From Patiria miniata (taxonomy: Eukaryota; Echinodermata; Asteroidea; Valvatida; Asterinidae), in the NCBI RefSeq assembly GCF_015706575.1, contig NW_024037055.1, positions 10,702,262 to 10,766,261 on the forward strand: DNA of 64,000 bases, written 5' to 3'. Below, piece after piece: positions 55,131 through 64,000 of this stretch. The position numbers were made by a program, and so were the translations under genes. Below the pieces are notes generated by a model, which was given only the letters and a program-made list of their open reading frames with translations, did not search any database and was not told the DNA's origin. Position 1 is the stretch's first letter. Each line of letters begins with the position of its first letter.

Positions 55131-57540
55131 CTGCTTAGAGGGCATCGTATTCTGCAAGTTGTTACAATGAAGTGTGACAATCAGGCATTGCTACTGTTAA
55201 TTCTTATTTCATTTGTTACTACCGTACTAGCATTATTGTTGTTTGGTGTTTGAATTGTATCGATGTCAGAGCCTTAAAACAAAAGTAAACAATATCTTTA
55301 TACAAATTGTTTGTCATGAATAGACTTCCAGAACCACTTGCTCATGTGCCATTAAAATGGCCCTAAAATTACATACCTTACATGTATACATATTTCTGCA
55401 CAGTGGTTAATTTTAAAAGATTCAAGAATGTTTCTAGCAAAACCACAAGGGAAAGGGAGCCTGTACCACGTATCAATCAGTGGGTTAATTAACCAGCACT
55501 GGCTGTGATACTTGGACATGTTCAAGCCTTTTAACTCCTTAAAACGCCGGCCAAGACCTTGACACAGTGCATCCTCCAAAATCAGCCACACGTTTTTGCA
55601 GCCTCAATCCTGCAAAATCCCCAAACTGAACAGGTATGTACGTGAAATTCATGAATGTATCAAAGGGAGATTCTGTTCATATAAATAGTCACACATTTAA
55701 AACCAAAAGTATCACGCAAAAAATGCACTGTCAACCTAAATGTCAAGATATAAACAGAACAAAACTATTTACAAATAATGAACCTATATCCTCAGATTCT
55801 TTGCACAAATCCATACAAATGAGGATAATGAGTACATGGATGTAACTTATCAGTCAGTGGAATCTCTAGTTGAGTAGCACGAAGCCTAATCGTGATGCAT
55901 GCAACATGTAATGCACATCACTCTACTGCATTCATCTCTCATTCCATCACGCATGTATTGGTTATGGTACATTGTTAATGTAAGTCTGGATTGCTAGATT
56001 TTTGTCCCAGGAGTAATTGAAATATTTCAATGGAATTGTGTTACATAATCCAATATATGTCCTTATAAGCATTTTGTTTTTGTAGTTAAATGCCAGTTAC
56101 AAGTGGGAGAAATCTGAGATTTCATAATTGATTAGCATAATTTTTTTCAAACCAAAAATTGGTTAAATCCAATTTCACCATAGGTTCCCAACAGCTCACG
56201 TAAATGGCAACAAAAAGTGACGAGTGAGATGCTGCATGCCATGCCATGCCATGCCATGCCCTCCCAATGATTGGGTATAGTATGTGGGATTCAACCACTG
56301 GGCCTTTACAAAACACTCCAAAGCTGAAATGTTGAAAAAATGGTGGGTACTCTCTGATAAGGGTGTCCCTTTTTAATTCAATGGTCCTCATATTTTATTT
56401 GGCCTTGAAGGAGGGTTGGTCAGTCGGAAAAAAACTAAATGTGGGGTACAATAACATACATGTTGAATGCTCAAAAGGCTAAATGAAATGATGCAAACTG
56501 TTGAATATATGAGTGTCTCGGTCTGAATTAACTTTGTTTTGTTTTTTTAACTTAACAACGTTGTTTATTATTTTACCTGTAAAAACACGTTCGACGACAA
56601 ATAAAGTGCTGTAAGGACTTGAACAAGTTAAATAAACATTTGGCCCCCCCCCCATCCCGATGCGGCATGCAGCATGGAACAAGGTGGTGAGGACCAGGGA
56701 ACATCATACATGTGGTGCTCACACAGTTCCTCAGCTCAATCCTACCGCGACGAACTACTGTGAATGCTACCACGTAAAATATGGGACGTTACTTCAGCAA
56801 TTTTTCCTACAAAATTGGACAGATTATCCTTCTTTTTTTTTTCACTTTTTTGACAAGGTCAGGAGCCAAAAAAGGGTTGGTCAGAAATGAGAACCATTAC
56901 ATGTAGAATTAAAAAGGGGTGCCCAAAGACAGATCATGGAGCTATTAAACTCATAATACCAAGAAGAGCAAGTGAATGCAGATAATCAGAGACGGTGCAG
57001 CAAATTGGGGGACATTACAGTTATTTTCTTTAGCTTGATGTCTCACAAAAATGGAAGGATTAATTGTTTTAAGTTTGGTTTTGAATACATGTATATCCAG
57101 TTTCCAAAATGGAAACCGAATAGTGGAACTGCAAGAGGGTACTTGGGGTGTTCTATAGGGGGTGTTCATTTGGGTTTTAACAATAAAATGCTCATGTTTT
57201 GCCTCGCATCAAACTATTCATAAGATGGAATTGTTTGCATCAAACTCTCAGTTGAGGGGCCACAAGGATTGGGGGCAGAGACATTGAAGGAGGAGGTGTG
57301 TCCCCATGCCCAGCATACCCCCTGGCCCTTGATGCACATATTATGTTACATTTATAACGCAAACATTCCATGTGACTACTTTTTAGATCACTATTGCTAA
57401 TAGCACATTACTTTGATGGGTGATATTTCATCTGGGCAATTCCACTCAAATGTGGACATACCAGTAGCTAAAATCTTCAGATTTTACAAACATCACAACC
57501 TCTTATGTGGTATCAACTAAGTTAAAGAGAACAACTGACT
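55130..57540. other. Unassigned DNA upstream of PARG
   Basis: AT-rich. It holds a MITE fragment (55545-55622, CCTCAATCCTGCAAAATCC) and a five-unit ATGCC run (about 56233-56261). No exon is recognised. Confidence 0.5.
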
Positions 57541-57620
57541 GATGCGAGAGGTCGTCTTCAGCCGACACCTTCTCGGGAACCTCTGATGGTCACCTTCCAC
57601 GCATCCCGGTCCAGCAAAAG
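57540..57620 (-). mobile_element. Possible LINE ORF2 C-terminal scrap
   Basis: The minus strand reads LDRDAWKVTIRGSREGVG and stop, like the C-terminal DR-xW of RTE/L1-type ORF2 proteins. It is too short for certainty. Confidence 0.25.
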
Positions 57621-57689
57621 ACAACAACAAGACAATTCATTTGCATGGTCAGTGGTGGGCCAGTTAGATTACAAAGTCTGACTGCACGA

Positions 57690-58200
57690 AATTATATTAT
57701 TATTATTAATGGTTTATTAAAATTCAACTTGGTTGCCAACGGCAAAATTGCATTGAATTCACTATGAGTGATACAATGAGTGATGAAAGTTAACAATAGA
57801 AAGTTAAGCTTCATTAAGAAAAAAAAGACTACAATACATTAAACATGGACAGAATCATTGCACAATTTCAAAGATATCACACATGTACACAAGAATTAAA
57901 AAGGTTGCCAAAGACAAAACATGCAATGAATAAAAAAAAAAAATGGGGAGTATAAACAAAAAACAAAGACACAAACCTTATTGCACAAAATTACAGAGGT
58001 GAAGTATTGAATTGTTACAGACAATTTTTCTTCAGAAGTTGAACCATGAATGGAATTGCACTATTAGAAATACACTCAAAAACATACCCGGAACTTAAAA
58101 GGTACCGGTACATGTATAATAGGGGATATAGAAAAAAACCTAAACACTGCAGAAACATCAATTATTGCAAAAAAATTACAGAGGTGGAGGATTGAACGAT
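57690..58200 (-). mobile_element. Possible LINE 3' end
   Basis: On the minus strand the segment ends AAGTTGAATTTTAATAAACC followed by an ATTAATAATAAT tail, i.e. an AATAAA signal plus a simple-repeat tail as in non-LTR elements. The phrase TTACAGAGGTG(A/G)AG(T/G)ATTGAA occurs twice inside. Confidence 0.35.
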
Positions 58201-58662
58201 TAATTATTCACTCATTAAACTATTTAAGGACCATTCATTGTGCCCAGCGGGAAACTGGCATGAAACGCGCGAGGTCAAGATAACAAACAGGCTGTGATTG
58301 GAGGATCAATAGGCAGGCTATTTAGCATAATCTACTTTGACGTTTATATCAGGTGCGATCAAAACATACATGTACACCCTTTTTGTCAACAGGTGGTGAC
58401 AATAGGGACGTGTCACAATGGTCACGCATGTTAGTTCTGACTCCAGCGATACATGTGGATTCCTGATGAGCATGGGCTAGGGAAAATGGGGTGTGTGTAA
58501 TGGAGGATGCCTCCTTTTCATGTTATTCTTAAAAAAGTTTTTTCACTTCCCCAAAGTCTGCAACCTCAGGAAACGTTCTCTGAATTATACTGACCCTAAT
58601 TTTTTAAAATTTAGAACAGTAAATTGAAAGAAAAATCACTTTTCTTACTTGATTTTCCGGTA

Positions 58663-59184
58663 TTAAAGGGAATATACATCATTTGCTTTTGCTGTAATTT
58701 TCAGAAATGGATGGAATTGGGGGGTTGGAAATATAAAGCAAATATAGTTACAATGACTTTTTGGAGCTTTTGGGTTCAAAAATGCTATAAAAATCAAGAA
58801 AAACGATCATTTTCCTGTAGTCTGGTTCCCTGACTCCATATAAGAAGAAACAGAGCAGTTTACATACATTGGGGAATTGTAAGGTCAGGGAACCAGTCTA
58901 GCTGGCTCGTACCCGTTCATAGGTTTGTAATCGATTGCAAACAAGTGCAATGGTCAATTGGGGCCAGTATTTTTAAAAAAAGCCAGTTGTTTCCAACGCT
59001 GATCGGCCGATCAGCGTTGGAAATTGATACAAAAATACCACTTTTCTTGAAAATGACAGTATACCAGGTGCCATAATTTTACAGGATGCTTTAGACTGTC
59101 ATTTACCAACATCCTATTAAGGTATTTCGCAAAACTTGGTAGTTTTATTTTTCGATGTTTGCAAATGTTGTATATTCCCTTTAA
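58663..59184 (+). mobile_element. TTAA MITE with central palindrome, copy 4 (paired changes)
   Basis: It is 522 bp, flanked by TTAA. The palindrome at 58993-59020 is perfect, but its half-site reads CCAACGCTGATCGG, changed in both arms relative to copy 3. A second inverted pair, AGTCTGGTTCCCTGAC/GTCAGGGAACCAGTCT, lies at 58818-58900. Confidence 0.8.
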
Positions 59185-59833
59185 ACAAGCATGCAAATCA
59201 ACACACTGCACCACGGTATGGAAGCTAGTCTGATTCTCAGACAAAAAAAAGATTCTGAATAGTACATGTATTTCTGTGGAACCAGACTAGTAATAGTACT
59301 ACGGAAACAGGATGCACTCCGTGAACCAATCACCGATGGTCTAGCAAACTGCTTGTACAGTATTGGTAAGTTTGTTTTCAGCATTTTCACTTTTATTGAC
59401 GTCACTTTTACCCCATAAATTCCCTGAAATATAAAAACCGTGCCCTCTTTCCACAATAATAATCCTGCAATCCTGCAGATATACAACACAAAGTCATCTA
59501 CTTAGGTGAGTCCCAAAGTTTAAAAGTAGATTTTCGTTCCTCTGACTATAACTTAAATATATATCAAGAAGCTTACATTTTGCTCTTCAAAATGCATTTC
59601 GTCAGAAAAAAATATTGTAGAGACTATTCCAAGTATATTCCAAAAGAGGTAGATTTTTATTTGAGGCGATCCAGAACTAGGAAAAATCGGGAACTAGGAA
59701 AACAACAGTACCGTAGTCGTCATAGATGGGCATATCAAGGGGAACATGCTGTATACTCTACGAATAATATGGAAGTCAGTTTTGGAGCGGCCGCTGTATA
59801 TTTGTACCACAAGGCTATGCCCAGTACTTCTTG

Positions 59834-59962
59834 ACCATGACAACATCGAACGCCAAGCGCTTGGAGATGGAACAACGCATCATCTACAAGCTTGGAACTT
59901 TCACGCCAGGTGGTTTGAATGTGGACTTTTCTGCATTCAAACAGTCAGTCCAGCTCCGATGA
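59834..59962 (+). mobile_element. Penelope-like retroelement C-terminal fragment (fossil)
   Basis: The frame ending at 59962 reads RLEMEQRIIYKLGTFTPGGL then NVDFSAF, like the C-terminal part of the GIY-YIG nuclease region of Penelope-like elements. Only this end remains and the element is dead. Family assignment is tentative. Confidence 0.35.
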
Positions 59963-60149
59963 AGGCCCAGCGGGGCCGAAAATTTAGCCAGAATAATTCC
60001 CGGTGAGCACTGCTTTAACTTTTGTTTTCATCACTTCTTGACATACTCACATTCTGTTCGCTTAAAGTGTAAGGGATGAATCGATCCCGATGGTGCAAAA
60101 AAAATGATGAAAACAGTCCCCTTTCCATAACGAAGCTGTAGTTTGAGTT

Positions 60150-61530
60150 TTAACATGAGCAAGTTTTACTCGGCCTCCAAGAAATGTTTGCTCCTGAAAG
60201 GATCCGAGACCGCGGTCTCCCGCGAGGCCAAAATCGCTCCACGTCTGTGAACAAAATGTGGAGGGTGTCTTCCGCCGGGTCGGACACTTCAGGTCGTCCT
60301 AATTTTTCCTTACGGACCGGCGATCCGTTTCGTCGATTTTTCGTGACTGCGTTTTTGCACTGGAATCGCCGTCATGTGCGCTTTCACGTTGACTGCCTGG
60401 CCGCCCTCTGTGTTGGCTTTTCTGGGAGTCTACACTGTGAGAGGTCAGCGGCTTCAACGTAGGGGTTCCATTTACGTGTTCTACTTGGCGGTTCTACAAC
60501 AGTGCTGACCTTGGAAAAATATTTTTTCTCCACGGTGCGTGGCCACCAAGTGTCCCTATTGTTTCCTATGCTTTGCTTGCCGCCCCTGCGCCGAGTGCAG
60601 TGAATACTTAGAAGGACTACACATTAGTACACCTTGTGAGGTCTGACCAACCGAAAGTCTACACTGCGTACTTCCAGGCTATGCATAAAACCGTCGATGT
60701 CAACGCGTACTGCAGCCTGCTCCACACCCTGGAAACGAGGTTGGGTCTCGCTATGTTAAGTACAAGCGTGTGACGTGATAGAGTGCTTCTGCTTCAACCA
60801 TGCATGGCTGAGTGTTGTGAGTTCGCTGCCCGCCACGTGTAATGCAGTGTCCCATTATAATTTCGGGGACCTGTTTTGTGATCAACGAAGGATCGATACA
60901 TTGCTTCAAATATTGCGATCTTTGAACTACGTTGGGTTGGACTCGCGGAGAGTGCATAAATAATAATATCCATTGGCAGTTGTTGGCTATTTGGCCTTGC
61001 TTTATTATGGTTCAACCAAATGAATAAAAGTTGAATCGACTTTTTCCTCGCAGGTCTCGCAAATTGTAAGAAGTTCAAGTTTAACGTTTGTTGAAGAGTC
61101 CAATACTGCCTCACAAAATGCCAATTTAACAGACCAACGGGACAATTTACAGACAGTTATACATGCCAAGCTATATTATCATGGGCATCACCCCCACACG
61201 CATTTTCAAGAGGGGCATATCATATCGTTTGCTCCCCCCCCCCCCACTTTTTTTCCCTGAATACAAATTATAGCCTACTATAATGATTCTATTGCTCAGA
61301 ATAGCTGATTCAATTACTCCAAACTCGAAAATGATGATTAAAAGATGATTTGCTCAACACAATTGGTTTAGTGGTCAGAAATTGCCTCTGATCGCACCAC
61401 AGAAATTGCTTTTCTATAACTGCATGTCTTCTCAACTCAATCCCCCATTTACATTTAACTCCCACATTTTCAACCCCAACACAAATATGTCCTATTTGAT
61501 CTATGATCGGGTAAATCAGCTTGTTTTATA
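60150..61530 (-). repeat. Large dispersed repeat, copy B (inverted relative to copy A)
   Basis: Collinear blocks shared inverted with 37640-39390 include AGTCGATTCAACTTTT, TTCCCGTTGGTCTGTTAAAT, the G/C-run segment at about 61222 and the block GAGACCGCGGTCTCCCGCG (60207). It lacks parts present in copy A. Confidence 0.65.
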
Positions 61531-61766
61531 TATCTTGAAGCTTTGCATGGCAGATGAGATAAAATAGAGGATAAATTATCCGCAGCGTTTATCACGAGGT
61601 CTCGTGATTGGCCAGTCTGACGCCGCCGCGATATGCACTATAAAGACGGTGTCTGTGGTTGGTTCCCAGACTAAAAAAAACCCTCTGACGTCACGCCAAC
61701 AATGCTTCGCGTGCACGTTCTGAAAAGAACCGGTTGGTTGAGTGTATAACTCGACGTTTCCTTCTA

Positions 61767-62333
61767 CCCCAACCCAGATTCCATTAAGCATACCTCATAA
61801 CATGCACTCAGTCATTCACGATGATCGACTAATGATCGACTTCAAACAGAACAAAAGTTACTAAAATATGAAAAATAATGATGATTTCGGTGGCTCTGCT
61901 TCAGAAAAATCGTCCAGTGCTGCACTGTCATGGCCGGCTGTGGTGTGGTTATTGCGCGCTTGAGCCGATCAGCCAATCAGATTAATCATGTTAATCCTTG
62001 ATTTTTCATGCTGAGTAGGACATCCAACAGCTGTCAGGTCAGTAGTACATTCTGCATGTACACAGTACAGTCCATTGGCCATGACCCGACGGCTGTTGGA
62101 TGTCCTACTCGGCATGAATTATCAAGGATTAATCTAATTGGCTGATCGGCTCAAGCAGCAATAACCACACTACAGCCGGCCATGACAGTGTAACAAAAGT
62201 TACTAAATTATGAAAAATAATGATGATTTCGGTGACTCTGCTTCAGAAAAATCTGTTTGAAGTCGATCATTAGCATCGTGAATGACTGAGTGCATGTTGT
62301 GAGGTATGTTTAATGGAATCTGGGTTGGGATAG
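61767..62333. mobile_element. Nested foldback element
   Basis: Outer arms of about 80 bp (CCCAGATTCCATTAAGCATA at 61772 and its inverse ending at about 62327). Inside these is a direct repeat, ACAAAAGTTACTAAA with AATAATGATGATTTCGG (61852 and 62193). Innermost is a palindrome, 61922-62191 (CACTGTCATGGCCGGCTG and inverse). No ORF. Confidence 0.75.
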
Positions 62334-62786
62334 AGGGAAAAAGGACCATTTCGTGGAGGCCGTTTTTTAAGGGTCTGTTACAATCTCACTTTTACAACGT
62401 GCATCTGTCTCAAGCGTATACATGTGAATTCCTGATGAGCTTGTTGTTAAGCTGGAGTTAATCAAGCTAGTCTGTCTGATGCTTGCCAGGAAACAGTCTA
62501 GCCAGAGCCATGCACAAGTCTACTTTTCCTGAATTCAAAATGGCAGCCTCAAACAAGGCGTTTGTGACAAGGATGTTTCCCAAATTGAAGGTGAAATTTC
62601 TCTTTTCTTCCCAAAGGTATGTAAACCTTGAACCACCACCATTTGTATTTTTACTTCCCACTGAAGCCTTCAGGGGCGCATAAGGCAGTTTGAAGACCAT
62701 TTGGGGGGTGAAATCTGACGATTTTGATTGGGGGTACGAGTGAAAATGGTCAAAACAAATTATTAGTAACCGCAATACAGCCATCG

Positions 62787-62955
62787 ATCTCGGACTCTAC
62801 TATCGCCCGACCATGTCCAAATGTTAAAAAAGCGATCCGTAGAGGCCTAGTTACTCGGACTAGGACTCTACTGTCATTTGACTGTCGCCCGACAGGCGAT
62901 CATGTCCAAATGTTAAAAAAGGCAATTTGTGGAGTCCTAGTTACTCGGACTCATA
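62787..62955 (+). repeat. Two-copy tandem repeat of about 90 bp
   Basis: CATGTCCAAATGTTAAAAAA and CTAGTTACTCGGACT occur twice, with CGCCCGAC and GACTCTACT phrases between. Confidence 0.75.
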
Positions 62956-62960
62956 GAGCT

Positions 62961-63447
62961 ATATTAAATTACTAGAGCGCTAACTCCTCATTCTTGCGCG
63001 TGGAGACGCTTTGAAGCTGCTCTAGGTGTAGACATTTTGAATTCATGTGCGTGTTTGTAAAACACAATCAAAATAGATGGATTGAATTTTAAAAGTGTAC
63101 TCTAAATGCAACGCGCAAGTAGATACACAAACAACTTAAGCGCGTCATTACAAAAGACGGTTACAAAAACATCACAGTGAAAAGCATCTGCAGCGGAGGG
63201 CTAGGGACGTGCACGCGTTGCGCTGATTGCGTAGAGCAAAATGAAACGCTCATTTGCTGATCGTGCGTTTTGGTTTTGGGCGTATCGGCTTCGATGACGC
63301 ACCTGTATGGAATTCAAAAGCAGGTATTCAAATAGTCGTATAAAAGCCATACAAAATTTCGAGTTTTCCATAGGTTTGTGCACAAACATGGATGCGCCCA
63401 TCAGGCATTACTTTGTACATTGAGTAAGAGCTCTAGTAATTTAATAT
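62961..63447. mobile_element. MITE with ATATTAAATTACTAGAGC ends
   Basis: The 18-bp ends are perfect inverted repeats, and the next bases also match loosely (GCTAACTC against CTTACTC). It is 487 bp with no significant ORF. Confidence 0.7.
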
Positions 63448-64000
63448 TAGGCCAGACAACCAATTTATAGCAATGGTAAAAGGGTCTTGAAACAGCTACA
63501 GTTGGATCGATCCCATTGAGTGCTTTTCAAAAATGTATAACTTGATAGGATTTCAATTAGTCGTTTTTGAGTTACGATTAAAGAAAAAATGCGAAATATT
63601 GACTACATTGTGTATTTTTGGACAAAATAGTTAATTTTGTGAAAAGTAATTAATTACGACTTTTGTGACACTATATATTCAAAATTATAACAATTCGAAG
63701 GTTTTAAAGTACCTTTGTAAAATCTATGAAGAATGAACATGCAATTTTGAGAGTAAAACACCGACGAAAAATTCCTGTTTTTTAAAGATAGCGCGTCAAA
63801 ATCCCATCATTGTTCATTTTTGTATATTAAAAACTCACTTTTCAGTCATTTTTCTGAAAATATGCCATTTTTACTGGACAATCACTTTAGAAATTAATGC
63901 ATTCTTTATTCTATTTTCACAGAACTGAAAGATTCTACAGGGTTTTTGTCATCTATGAAGTTTCACAGTCACTGGTTACACATTTCGTGAGATACAGGAC
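63448..64000. other. Unassigned AT-rich DNA at right edge
   Basis: No exon, RNA gene or clear repeat is seen. Confidence 0.5.

Noticed and set aside
62467-62784. 105-codon minus-strand ORF
   Set aside because: No family resemblance, no splice support, and neighbouring DNA is repeat-rich. Kept unannotated.

Overview
The window reads as nuclear DNA of an invertebrate deuterostome, such as an echinoderm, hemichordate or lancelet. The genes are split by long AT-rich introns with GT/AG borders. The intronic DNA is full of small non-autonomous DNA transposons, foldback elements and LINE/SINE debris, and the ACATGTAC palindrome recurs throughout. The exact phylum cannot be fixed from sequence alone.

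Two host genes are supported, both on the minus strand and arranged head to tail. (1) POLR2A, the largest subunit of RNA polymerase II, runs from its start codon at 12225 to beyond the left edge. Seven exons give about 444 N-terminal codons, including the N-terminal zinc site. (2) A poly(ADP-ribose) glycohydrolase (PARG) family gene spans 53197-17595. Nine exons join with matching splice phases into one reading frame of 1329 codons plus a stop.

The PARG gene is the main discovery candidate. Between two conserved segments of the catalytic macrodomain (NKAYVGF and GNWGCGAFGGD) lies one 2463-base exon of 821 codons, with phase 1 at both borders. It encodes a Ser/acidic-rich, presumably unfolded chain carrying about ten short amphipathic helices that resemble the PKA RII-binding helices of A-kinase anchoring proteins, plus PKA-type phosphorylation sites. 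In human PARG a surface loop of about 16 residues occupies this place. Because the exon is symmetric, skipping it would leave a PARG of ordinary size in frame. The QEE catalytic motif is kept, but the family GGG motif reads GGS.

The rest is repeat-rich non-coding DNA. POLR2A intron 1 (4737-12141) holds a 2.2 kb TIR element, a 1.07 kb foldback, several TTAA-flanked MITEs, a tRNA-like SINE head and a LINE 3' end. PARG introns hold a hAT transposase fossil (18.1-19.0 kb), a LINE ORF1 fossil (19.9-20.6 kb), a LINE endonuclease fragment (27.3-28.6 kb) joined to a 3.4 kb 63-bp minisatellite, a Tc1/mariner fossil (33.7-34.3 kb), a hAT MITE with a perfect 8-bp target duplication, and a block rich in CRE-like TGACGTCA and ETS-like CCGGAAG motifs (45-54 kb). 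The region right of 53.2 kb has no recognised exon. It carries inverted duplications, nested palindromes and element fragments.
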